64,000 bases of DNA from assembly GCA_020633625.1 (NCBI GenBank), contig JACKDJ010000018.1, positions 31,437 to 95,436 on the forward strand, given 5' to 3'. This stretch comes from Myxococcales bacterium. Its GTDB lineage: Bacteria; Myxococcota_A; Bradymonadia; REDH01. Below are positions 35,356 through 43,848 of the stretch, one piece after another; within the stretch, counting starts at the first letter, position 1; every line of letters starts with the position of its first letter. The translations under genes and the position numbers were made by a program. The notes beneath the pieces were generated by a model. That model had not been told where the DNA came from. It saw nothing but the letters and a program-made list of their open reading frames with translations, and did not search any database.

Positions 35356-38300
35356 GTGGCAACCGACGACGTCTCGGCCGGGCCGTCAAGGGCGGTCTCG
35401 GCTCCAGACCCTCTCGCACTGCCGGCCGACTGGGTCGTGTTCGACCTCGAGGTCGCTGGCGAGCGCGTGCGCGAGCTGGGCGCGGTCCGGGCCGGTCGTG
35501 CGTTCCGCGCGTCGCCGGTCGACGCAGCCGCGGTAGCACGGTTCGTTGAGTTTGCGCGCGGCGCGACACTGCTCGTCGGCCACAACGCCTGGGTGCACGA
35601 CCGGCAGTACTTGCTTCGCCTCCCCGGCATCGGGCCACTGGCGGCGCTGCCGATGCTCGACACGCTGCCCCTCTCGGTCGTCACCCGGCCGGACCGGCCG
35701 TACCACGCGCTGGTCAAGGACTACAAGCTGGTGCGCGCCGCTCTCAGCGACCCGGTCGCCGACTGCGAGCTCGCGGCGACGCTGCTCCTCGCGGAGGCGG
35801 AGCTGCTCCGCACCCCCGGGTGGGCTCAGCGGTTTGCGCTCGCGGCGATGAACGCTTCCAGCGGCTGCGATACCGCGGCCATGCATGAGCTCTCCGGCTG
35901 GGTCGGCGTGCCCGTCACACCGATCCGCCAAGCTGCGATCGCGCTGGAGCCGGAGCTCCGCGACCGAACCTGCCGCGCGGTCCTGCGCCCCCACCTCCGT
36001 GGCATCGCGCTCGGCGAGACCGACCCGTTGGCGATGGCGTTTGCAGCGTGCTGGCTCTCGGTCGCCGGCACCGGCTCGGTCCTCCCGCCGTGGGTCGCGC
36101 GACAGTATCCGCACGCCCGGTCGCTCGTGGAATCGCTGCGCGTCTCTTGCTGCGACGACGCCGAGTGTGTGTGGTGCCGCACGACCAACGACGAGGTCGC
36201 GGCGCTGAGACACTGGTTTGGTTTCACCGCCTTCCGGTCGGTGCCCGCAGCCGCAGATGGGTCGAGCCTTCAGCAGGCAATCGTCCGGAACGGACTGGCA
36301 GACAAGCCGACGTTCGCGGTCCTACCCACCGGCGGCGGCAAGTCGATCTGCTTTCAGCTCCCCGCGCTGGTTCGAGCGGAGCGCACCGGGGCCCTGACCG
36401 TCGTCGTCTCGCCGCTCCAGTCGCTAATGAAAGACCAGGTCGACAACCTGCGCGAGCAGGCGGCGACCGCGGTGGGACAGATCAGCGGCTCGTTGACGAT
36501 GCCGGAGCGTGCGCGCGCGCTACAGGGGGTCGCGGACGGCCGCATCGCGCTCCTCTATGTGTCGCCCGAGCAGCTCCGAAACCGCTCTGTGCGAGCGGCC
36601 CTGTCGGCGCGCACCATCGGCGCTTGGGTGTTCGACGAGGCGCACTGCCTGGCTGCTTGGGGGCACGACTTCAGGCCAGACTATCTCTACGCCCCCCGTT
36701 ACATCCGCGAGAGCACACCCGCTCGCGAGTCACCGCCGCCAGTCTTCTGCTTCACGGCGACGGCGCAGCCCGACGTCGTGCGTGAGATCTGCGAGCTGAT
36801 CGCGCGTGAGACCGGACAGCACCTCGATCCCCTTGTCGGGGGCGTGGAGCGCGACAACCTCACGTTCGAGGTGAGAGAGGTCGCGGCCGGCGCGCGTCCT
36901 GCTGCAATCGTGGAGCTCGTCGAGGAGCGCCTCCCGGCCGACGCCCGCGGCAGCGCGATCGTCTTCGCCCCGACGCGCCGTGAGACCGAACGCATCGCGG
37001 AGGTCCTCTGCGCCCGTGGGCTCCCGGCGACCGCATATCACGCGGGCCTCGATGGAAACGAACGTCGGGCGATACAGGACGCCTTCATCGCGGCGGAGCG
37101 AGCCGTCATCTGCGCGACGAGCGCGTTTGGGATGGGCGTCGACAAACCCGACGTCCGCCTCGTCATCCACCTGTCGATGCCGGGCTCCCTCGAGGCGTAC
37201 CTGCAGGAGGCCGGGCGCGCCGGCCGTGACCGCGCGCCGGCCCACTGCGTGCTCCTTACGTCGGACCGCGACGCCGAGACCCAGTTCGGACTCGAGCGGC
37301 GATCGCGACTCCAACAGGCCGACATCCAAGCCATCCATCGCTCGATCCGCAGCTCGCCCTCGCGAAACAACCAAGACGGCTGGCGCGAGACCGTGGTGAC
37401 ACACATCGAGCTGATGCGCACCGGCAGCGCCAGGGCTCGGTTCGATGCAAACGACCGATTCGAACAGACCCGTGTTGGAACGGCCGTGTCGTGGCTCGAG
37501 CGCGCGAAGCTGGTCGAGCGGCGCGAGAACGTGAGCCGGGTGTTCCAGGGCTCCCTCCGAGCGGCGACCCTCGACGAAGCGCTCGCCACGCTCCGCGCAC
37601 TCCCGCTCTCCCCGACGGCTCGGGAGAGGCTGGCAGGCGTGCTCACGGCGCTCGCGCTCGCACCTCCCGACGAGGCGCTGTCCGCCGACGAGATCGCCCT
37701 CCGCGTCGGCGTCTGGAACGACGACGGAGCCGCCGGCGGCCTGCAGGTCCTCAATATGCTGCGCGATCTCGCCCGACTGAAGCTCGTCGGCGAGCACACG
37801 CGCTACACTGCGTTCGTTCGGCACGGTGTCACTGACTCCGCTACGGCGCGAGTTCAGAGCCTCGCGCGGCTCGATGCCGCGCTACTTCGGGTCCTGTCCG
37901 AGCTGGCGGGCGACGCGCTGCCCGGCGAGGCCCTGCGCGCCGATCTGGCGCTGATCGGACGGGCGGTCTTCGAGTCGCTCGCCGTCGTCCCCACGCCCCT
38001 GCAGCAGGACCAGCTCCGCGCCCTCTGGACGTCGTACGAGCGCGACGGCAACGGGTTCTCGATCGCGGGGAAGAGCCTTCAGCTCCGCTTCGTGGGTCGC
38101 GCGGAGTACTCCGTTCGACTGGAGCGCGACTGGAGCGACATCGCCAGCGCCCGTGCCGGACTGCTCGCGAGCGCGACGGCGGTGCTGAACACGCTGCTGC
38201 AAACCCTCGCACCCGGCCAGACCGGCCGCGATCTACTCGTCGCGTTCGACACCGACGCTCTCACCGCGGCGCTCGAGTCGGACATCGAGACCCGCGCGCT

Positions 38301-40554
38301 CGTGCACGACTCGTCCAGGGTCGCGGACGAGGCGATGCTGCTGCTCCATGACGGCCGCGTGATCACGCTCCAGAGCGGCCTCGCTGTGTTTCGTCAGGCG
38401 ATGACACTGCGTCACCGCGACGAAGACCGGCGACGGCAGTTCAATAGGACGGACTATCAGGCGCTGGCCGACCACTACGAGCGACGGAACACTCAGATTC
38501 ACGTTATCGCCGAGTACGCGCGCCTCGGGTCCACGGACATGGAGTCGGCGCGCCGACTCGCGTTGGATTGGTTCGGAATGCCGAACGGCCAGTTCCTGGC
38601 AAAGTGGATGCCGAACCGCCACGCGGAGCTCGCGCGCTGTACGACCCAGCAGTCATACGATGAGATCGTCAGTGCGCTGCGCCACGACGTCCAGCAGCAG
38701 ATCGTCGAGGCCGACCCCCGTGCCAACTGCCTCGTGCTCGCCGGTCCCGGTTCCGGAAAGACACGCGTCATCGTACACCGGATCGCATACCTGATCCGCG
38801 TGAAGGGGCTCGACGCCGCCGGAATCTTCGCGCTCGCATACAACCGCTCCGCAGCGCGAGAGATTCGGCGCAGACTGACCCTCTTGATCGGCGACGACGC
38901 GCGCCACGTGCGCGTACACACACTCCACGCGCTCGCGGCCGACATCGTCGGCATCGGACCGGATGTTACCCGTAGCGGCGTCGACGAGGTCGACGATGAG
39001 TTCCGACTGCTCATCGATCGCGCCGCCGAGCAGCTCGAGGCCGGAGCGAGCGGCGACGATCCCGGGCGCGAGCACCTCCTCGGAGGCTGCTCCCACCTAA
39101 TGATCGACGAATACCAGGACATCGACGCGTCGCAGGCGCGGCTCGTCGCCGCGATGGTCGGCCGGCTCGTCGACGACGGTCGAAAGCTCTCCGTCCTCGC
39201 TGTCGGAGACGACGACCAGAACATCTACGGTTTCCGTGGCTCCAGCGCCGACTTCATCCGCGGGTTCGCCACGGAGTACGGCGCAGAGACGGTCCGGCTC
39301 GTCGACAACTTCCGCTCGACACGCGCGATCGTCGACGCCGCGAACCACCTGATCGCGCCCAGCCCCGGTCGGCTCAAGGCAGACAGCCCCATCCGAGTGC
39401 CCGCCTCCCGCCGCGATGATCCGCTCGGCGGAGCCTGGGAGCTGCGCGACTTCGTCGCCCAGGGGCGGGTCCGCGTCGTCCGCTGCGACGACGACCTCGG
39501 TGTCGGCGACTTCGTGGCGAACGAGGTCGCGAGACTCTGCGCCACCAATCCCGACTCCGTCACCACCGAGCAGTTCGCCGTCCTCGGACGCACGCGACGC
39601 GTGCTGTACCCCGTGCGCGAGGCCTTCCGGCTGCTCGGCCGAGGCTGTCGATGGACCCTCGGCCATCGACAGAGCCCGCCGGTGCCCGCCGTCCGCGAGA
39701 TCGCGTCGCTACTGCGGTGGCTGGAGGAGCGCCGCGGCGAGCTCATCGACCGTGACCAGATCGTGGCGGCGCATCCTGTTCTGCGAGCCTCCGGCCCGAG
39801 GAACCCTTGGGCTGCGCTCGTCGTCGATGAGCTCGACGCGTGGGAAGAAGAGAACGGCACGGGTCCGATGCTGGCCGCCACGTTCTCGTCTGCGATGTGG
39901 AGCGCCGCGATCGACATGCGCGAGCAGCGGGCGACCGGGTCGGGCGTCACGCTCGGCACGATGCACTCGGCGAAGGGGCTCGAGTTCCCGCACGTCTTCG
40001 TCGTCCCGGGCTCCCTGCGGCGCGGCGAGGTCGACCCCGAGTCCGAACGAAGGCTGCTCTACGTCGCAATGACCAGGGCGCGCGAGACGCTCACGATCGT
40101 CGTGCCCTCGAGCTGCGACAACCCGTTCATCGACGAGCTCCAGTCGGCACCGAACCTCGAGCGGGTGCAGTGGACCACCGTCAACCAGGCGGAGCCGGTG
40201 GCGTACGACCTGATCGGGTTGGGCGACCTCTGGCTCGACTGGGCTGGACGTCGACATGTCGCCGAGACGCACGACGCGATCGCAGCGCTCGAGTTCGGTT
40301 CGCTGGTCCAGATCGGGTCGCGCGCGACGGGATACCTCCCCGTGATGGCTGGCTCGACTCAGGTCGCCTCGCTGTCTCGCGCGGCGTCTGACGCGTACCG
40401 CGCGCGCGTCGACCGGACGTCTGCCCGCGTGCTCGCGATGGTCGAGCGCCGCCGCCCCCAGGACGACTCGAGCGAGTGGGCGCGAGCCGTCGTTCGCGAC
40501 AGGTGGGAGGTCCCGGTCCTCGAGGTTCGCGTCCGCGTCGACCAAACGAGCTAG
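35356..40554 (+). CDS. DnaQ-like exonuclease / RecQ helicase / UvrD helicase fusion
   Basis: 1,732 residues from a GTG at 35356. Residues 25-150 form a DnaQ-type exonuclease fold: Asp30-x-Glu32 (VFDLEV), GHNAWVHDRQYL with Asp82, and Asp136; the usual His five residues before the last Asp is Ser131. A possible zinc site, CC-x4-C-x2-C, is at 265-274. A RecQ helicase core follows (about 300-690): LPTGGGKSICFQLP (Lys329), FDEAHCLAAWGHDFRP, and QEAGRAGRDR near 617. Then come about 400 residues with winged-helix-like character, and a full UvrD/Rep helicase: AGPGSGKT (Lys1135), Asp1251-Glu in IDEYQDID, QNIYGFRG, and GTMHSAKGLEF. It would process DNA ends or replication intermediates, and a defence role is possible. 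No partner gene is evident. Confidence 0.92.
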   Translation: MATDDVSAGPSRAVSAPDPLALPADWVVFDLEVAGERVRELGAVRAGRAFRASPVDAAAVARFVEFARGATLLVGHNAWVHDRQYLLRLPGIGPLAALPMLDTLPLSVVTRPDRPYHALVKDYKLVRAALSDPVADCELAATLLLAEAELLRTPGWAQRFALAAMNASSGCDTAAMHELSGWVGVPVTPIRQAAIALEPELRDRTCRAVLRPHLRGIALGETDPLAMAFAACWLSVAGTGSVLPPWVARQYPHARSLVESLRVSCCDDAECVWCRTTNDEVAALRHWFGFTAFRSVPAAADGSSLQQAIVRNGLADKPTFAVLPTGGGKSICFQLPALVRAERTGALTVVVSPLQSLMKDQVDNLREQAATAVGQISGSLTMPERARALQGVADGRIALLYVSPEQLRNRSVRAALSARTIGAWVFDEAHCLAAWGHDFRPDYLYAPRYIRESTPARESPPPVFCFTATAQPDVVREICELIARETGQHLDPLVGGVERDNLTFEVREVAAGARPAAIVELVEERLPADARGSAIVFAPTRRETERIAEVLCARGLPATAYHAGLDGNERRAIQDAFIAAERAVICATSAFGMGVDKPDVRLVIHLSMPGSLEAYLQEAGRAGRDRAPAHCVLLTSDRDAETQFGLERRSRLQQADIQAIHRSIRSSPSRNNQDGWRETVVTHIELMRTGSARARFDANDRFEQTRVGTAVSWLERAKLVERRENVSRVFQGSLRAATLDEALATLRALPLSPTARERLAGVLTALALAPPDEALSADEIALRVGVWNDDGAAGGLQVLNMLRDLARLKLVGEHTRYTAFVRHGVTDSATARVQSLARLDAALLRVLSELAGDALPGEALRADLALIGRAVFESLAVVPTPLQQDQLRALWTSYERDGNGFSIAGKSLQLRFVGRAEYSVRLERDWSDIASARAGLLASATAVLNTLLQTLAPGQTGRDLLVAFDTDALTAALESDIETRALVHDSSRVADEAMLLLHDGRVITLQSGLAVFRQAMTLRHRDEDRRRQFNRTDYQALADHYERRNTQIHVIAEYARLGSTDMESARRLALDWFGMPNGQFLAKWMPNRHAELARCTTQQSYDEIVSALRHDVQQQIVEADPRANCLVLAGPGSGKTRVIVHRIAYLIRVKGLDAAGIFALAYNRSAAREIRRRLTLLIGDDARHVRVHTLHALAADIVGIGPDVTRSGVDEVDDEFRLLIDRAAEQLEAGASGDDPGREHLLGGCSHLMIDEYQDIDASQARLVAAMVGRLVDDGRKLSVLAVGDDDQNIYGFRGSSADFIRGFATEYGAETVRLVDNFRSTRAIVDAANHLIAPSPGRLKADSPIRVPASRRDDPLGGAWELRDFVAQGRVRVVRCDDDLGVGDFVANEVARLCATNPDSVTTEQFAVLGRTRRVLYPVREAFRLLGRGCRWTLGHRQSPPVPAVREIASLLRWLEERRGELIDRDQIVAAHPVLRASGPRNPWAALVVDELDAWEEENGTGPMLAATFSSAMWSAAIDMREQRATGSGVTLGTMHSAKGLEFPHVFVVPGSLRRGEVDPESERRLLYVAMTRARETLTIVVPSSCDNPFIDELQSAPNLERVQWTTVNQAEPVAYDLIGLGDLWLDWAGRRHVAETHDAIAALEFGSLVQIGSRATGYLPVMAGSTQVASLSRAASDAYRARVDRTSARVLAMVERRRPQDDSSEWARAVVRDRWEVPVLEVRVRVDQTS

Positions 40555-40573
40555 GGCCGCGGAACGCGCGGGC

Positions 40574-41521
40574 TCACTCGTCTGTCGTCTCGACGACCTC
40601 GACCAGCGCGCCGCGGCGACGACACTCGGCGACCAGCGCGTCGAGGCCCGACGGACCGGGCGAGGTCTCGAACAGCGTCCCGGCGTCGGCGAGATCGAGC
40701 GACGCCTCACCGGGTCCGCGCGCAGGGGCGGCGCGATGGTGGCGCAGAGGAGGGGCTGAGCCGCCGAGCACGACGCACGCCTCGCGGCGTGCCAGCCCCC
40801 ACGCGCCGCATGGGTGCGCCCACACACAGCCAGCATCCGCGCCTAGCCGCTCGCGAACCCACGTCGGCGTGTCTCGAAGACGCGGCCGTGTCACGGCCAG
40901 GCGGGCCGCGAGACGTTCGGGCTTCGGCGCGTCGATCGGGAAGAGCGCGCGGATCGGCCCGACGACCACGACGATCTCCCCGGCCTCGCCAGGGTCCGAC
41001 ATCCACGGGGCGTCCGGAGCGAGGAACTCCTCGGTGAACGGTTCGCCAAACGCCTCCGGAATGGCGTGAACAAACACTCCGGCGACCGCGCCGCGGTCGC
41101 CCACGGGCCGCGCGGGGACGTACTCGACGCACGTCGTTTGTGCGGGGAATCTGTCCCAGATAAGCCGTGTGCGAACGCCGCCGCGGGCGCCATCGTCGTG
41201 TTCAGTGGCGCTCGGCGCGCCAAGCCAGTCGCCGAGCACCTTCTCGACGTGCTCGAAGCCCGCCGTGCTGGCGATCGCGGCGGTGAAGCCGACGACCGGG
41301 CGCGTGGCCGCAGGCGCATGAAGCGTCGCGTCGATCACGTCGAGACCGCGAAGCTCGAAGCCGCCGACGTGCTGGTGTCCCGCTCCCCAGGGCTGACCCG
41401 CGAGCACGGCCGCCGACACCTCGTTCCAGGTCGCACCCCAGCCGAAGTCGACACCCGCCACCCGAAAGCCCGGGTGGCGGGGACGAGCGAGGAGCCAGGG
41501 CGCAGTCAGCAGGTCAGTCAA
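40574..41521 (-). CDS. Hypothetical cytoplasmic protein
   Basis: 315 residues from a TTG at 41521. I do not recognise the family. The N-terminal half (FRVAGVDFGWGATWNEVSAA, VVGFTAAIASTAGFEHVEKV) is mixed alpha/beta, and the middle has SDPGEAGEIVVVVGPIRALFPID. No signal peptide, membrane helix or nucleotide-binding motif is visible. The start overlaps the stop of the small lipoprotein gene (TTGA), so the two are translationally coupled, which suggests related roles. It converges with the large helicase gene 19 bases away. Confidence 0.7.
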   Translation of the reverse strand: MTDLLTAPWLLARPRHPGFRVAGVDFGWGATWNEVSAAVLAGQPWGAGHQHVGGFELRGLDVIDATLHAPAATRPVVGFTAAIASTAGFEHVEKVLGDWLGAPSATEHDDGARGGVRTRLIWDRFPAQTTCVEYVPARPVGDRGAVAGVFVHAIPEAFGEPFTEEFLAPDAPWMSDPGEAGEIVVVVGPIRALFPIDAPKPERLAARLAVTRPRLRDTPTWVRERLGADAGCVWAHPCGAWGLARREACVVLGGSAPPLRHHRAAPARGPGEASLDLADAGTLFETSPGPSGLDALVAECRRRGALVEVVETTDE

Positions 41522-41682
41522 GTGCCGTCACACGTGGAGAACGTGGTGCAGTGTAGGTCCTCGCACGCACCGCCGCTGCACTCCTCTGGGCTCGAGGTCG
41601 TGGCGTCTGGCGCGGCCGCTTGGAGTCCGCTGCACCCGCCGACGAGAGTCGCCAGCAGCAGAAGTAGAGTCGAGCGCTTCAC
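41518..41682 (-). CDS. Small Cys-containing lipoprotein (54 aa)
   Basis: 54 residues from a GTG at 41682: MKRSTLLLLLATLVGGC is a complete lipoprotein signal with lipobox LVGGC (Cys17). The mature part is about 37 residues with five further cysteines (EECSGGACEDLHC then STCDG), enough for two disulfides. The compact signal, lipobox and ATG-like overlap with the following gene support a real gene despite the size. It is probably an outer-membrane anchored peptide or a short adaptor. The function is unknown. It is the first gene of a two-gene unit with the 315-residue hypothetical protein. Confidence 0.7.
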   Translation of the reverse strand: MKRSTLLLLLATLVGGCSGLQAAAPDATTSSPEECSGGACEDLHCTTFSTCDGT

Positions 41683-41849
41683 ATGGGGCCGCGGGATAGG
41701 TGGATGTGTCGGAGCGGCGACCGGACGTGCGGTGTTTGCATCGCGGCCGCCATCGACCAGCAGCGCTTCGCAGTACGCAGCTCTAGGCGAAGCTGGTAGA
41801 GTCCCGCAACCCGCTCCGCGCGGTCCTCCCTCATCACCGTTGGGTTCGC

Positions 41850-43442
41850 ATGAAGAGAATCGGCAACGGGCGCACTGCGCTCGCCACCGCTGCCATCCTG
41901 TTGCTCGGTGCCTGCGGCGCCGACGAGGAGGCCAACGACAACGGCGAGACCGAGCTGGTCGAAGATGACCCTGCGGGGATCGTGATCGAGACGCTCAGCG
42001 CGACGATCGGAGCAGACGGCGGGTCGCTGCAGGGCGAGCCCGGGACGGCATTCGAAGGGTTCTCGCTGGTCGTCCCAGCCGGAGCGCTGACGGACGACAC
42101 GCTGATCGAGGTGTCTGGCGTGGTCGACCCGACGCCGCTCGCCGCCACCGCAGCGCGCGTCGGCCCGCAGTTCGCGATCGCACCGAGCGGGCTCGAGCTC
42201 GCGGTTCCGGCAAGCGTCACGGTCCCGTACGACCATGTGCTTCGCGACGCGTGGGATGTCCCCGACTCGGACTGCCGCGTTTGGTTCCGCGACGGCGAGG
42301 GCTGGTCGAACGCCGCGCAGACTTCGTCGACCGCCGACGGTGTCACCGTCGAGATCCCCCTCCTCTCGACCGTCGCCGCGGGCGTGTTCTCGTTCTCGCG
42401 CCCAATGTCGTGCCTCGCGACGGGCACATGCCCGCCGAGCGTCGGCGACCAGGGCTGCCTGGTCGGCGACACGTTCTGTCTGACGCGCCTCGTTCCCCCG
42501 AGCGTGGCGGCGTGGGAGTTCTCGTCGGTCAACGTCGAGAGCGGGTTCGCCTACTTCCTGACGAGCCCTGGCACCAACCAGTTCGCGATCGCCAAGTACG
42601 ACCTCGCGAGCACGAACGGCGCGACGACGACGACGGTGCCGCTTTCAGGGACCCCCAGCCGCTCGGTTTCGACGCGCGGCCGCGTCGCGGTCGAGCCAAA
42701 CGGGAACCTCTGGCTCGGGCTCGTGGGCTACGGCAACGTGCGCTTCCGCCCCTCGGCGTCGGCGAACCGCTTCGAGACATCGACATCCACCAGCCCGCAG
42801 GGCGTCGTGTACCAGAACGCCCCGATTCGCTTCGTGCTCCGCAGCGCGTCGACCGACCGCGAGCTCGCGGGGTTCAACGGGACCAACGAAGTGATCACCC
42901 TTCCCGTCTCGAGCGTCGACACGCCGATCTCGGCGATCGCGTCGCGGAACGACATCCCGACGACTCGGTCCGTCTTCACCACCGGCGTCGCCGTCGCAAC
43001 CTCGCGCAGCGGGACGTTCCCGACGCCGCGGGGCACGAGCGGCAACTTCCGAGACGTCTGCGGCTCTGCGCTGACGCAGAGCGGGACGCTCGACGCCTCC
43101 AACGCGCACCAGGCGGTCGGGTGCGGGTCCAACGAGGTCGCGTCGTCGGTGCTGAGCGGCCGGATCAACGTCGGCCAGGCCGTCAGCTCGCTCGCGATCG
43201 ACGACCAGGAGAACGTGTTCGTGATCGACCAATCGATCGCGCAGATCACGCGGGTCGACGCCGAGGGCGGCGTGACGACCGTGGCGCTGACCGACGCGGC
43301 GCCGGGGACGCCGGCGAACGAGCGCATGCTGCCGCGCGCGATCCGCTACGAGCCCGGGTTCGACATGCTCGTGCTGTTCACGAAGGGCACGAACTCGAGC
43401 GGTGCGCCAGACATCTACCTGATCGAGGCGTTCCGCGACTGA
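41850..43442 (+). CDS. Secreted lipoprotein with ZU5-like and propeller-like regions
   Basis: 530 residues. The lipobox is LLLGAC (Cys22), followed by a short acidic linker. Residues 50-170 look like a ZU5-type beta-sandwich (IGADGGSLQGEPGTAFEGFSL, VVPAGALTDDTLIEVS, PSGLELAVPASVTVPY), as found in many bacterial surface proteins. The rest has repeated beta-rich segments (VSTRGRVAVEPNGNLWLGLVG, VSSLAIDDQENVFVID) that suggest an NHL- or propeller-like fold. A few cysteine pairs lie in between. The function is unknown. The last 95 bases of the gene are repeated at 48408-48502, marking the left edge of the duplicated block. Confidence 0.78.
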   Translation: MKRIGNGRTALATAAILLLGACGADEEANDNGETELVEDDPAGIVIETLSATIGADGGSLQGEPGTAFEGFSLVVPAGALTDDTLIEVSGVVDPTPLAATAARVGPQFAIAPSGLELAVPASVTVPYDHVLRDAWDVPDSDCRVWFRDGEGWSNAAQTSSTADGVTVEIPLLSTVAAGVFSFSRPMSCLATGTCPPSVGDQGCLVGDTFCLTRLVPPSVAAWEFSSVNVESGFAYFLTSPGTNQFAIAKYDLASTNGATTTTVPLSGTPSRSVSTRGRVAVEPNGNLWLGLVGYGNVRFRPSASANRFETSTSTSPQGVVYQNAPIRFVLRSASTDRELAGFNGTNEVITLPVSSVDTPISAIASRNDIPTTRSVFTTGVAVATSRSGTFPTPRGTSGNFRDVCGSALTQSGTLDASNAHQAVGCGSNEVASSVLSGRINVGQAVSSLAIDDQENVFVIDQSIAQITRVDAEGGVTTVALTDAAPGTPANERMLPRAIRYEPGFDMLVLFTKGTNSSGAPDIYLIEAFRD

Positions 43443-43496
43443 TCCGCACGTGGCGCCCCGCCCTGGTCGCGACCGGGCTGGGGCCGCCGCTGCGGT

Positions 43497-43670
43497 TCAG
43501 TCGAGCAGCCCGAGCCGCGTGACGCCGTCTGCGATGGCACGCGCGACGAGGGCATGCCCCGCCGGGTTCGGGTGCGCAGCGTCGAACCGGTCGTCTGGCT
43601 TCATGAACTCAGCGGCGCGGTGGCCGGCGAACGCGTCGGCGACGCGGATGGGGGGCAAGCCCGCTCGCTC
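43497..43670 (-). pseudogene. Remnant 3' end of an SGNH hydrolase gene
   Basis: In one minus-strand frame, 43670 to the stop at 43497 encodes GLPPIRVADAFAGHRAAEFM followed by DRFDAAHPNPAGHAL, then the last 20 residues of the family. This nearly matches the C-terminus of the complete SGNH protein encoded at 50621-51748, including the catalytic Asp-x-x-His. Upstream the similarity ends abruptly and a stop follows, so only about 55 codons remain. It has no start or nucleophile block and is a deletion remnant, not a functional gene. Confidence 0.85.
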
Positions 43671-43679
43671 GCGCCGCCA

Positions 43680-43695
43680 GTTTCAACGTTGAAAC
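43680..43695. promoter_or_regulatory. 16-bp perfect palindrome upstream of desaturase copy 1
   Basis: GTTTCAACGTTGAAAC reads the same on both strands and is AT-rich for this genome. A one-base variant lies at the matching place upstream of the second desaturase gene (54628-54643). The size and symmetry fit an operator for a dimeric repressor such as a TetR-family protein. It begins 169 bases before the desaturase start. No candidate regulator gene is in the window. Confidence 0.6.
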
Positions 43696-43848
43696 AAACC
43701 TGCACCAATTGCTCGCGCGCAGCGCGCCGCCGCGTAGACGCCCGCGACGGACACCCTCGGACACCCGCAGACGCATCGGCCGTGCCGTCGCAATCCGCTG
43801 AATATGGCACAGTCTTTGCTTCCGTGCGACCAACCCCTGGAGCTCTCC

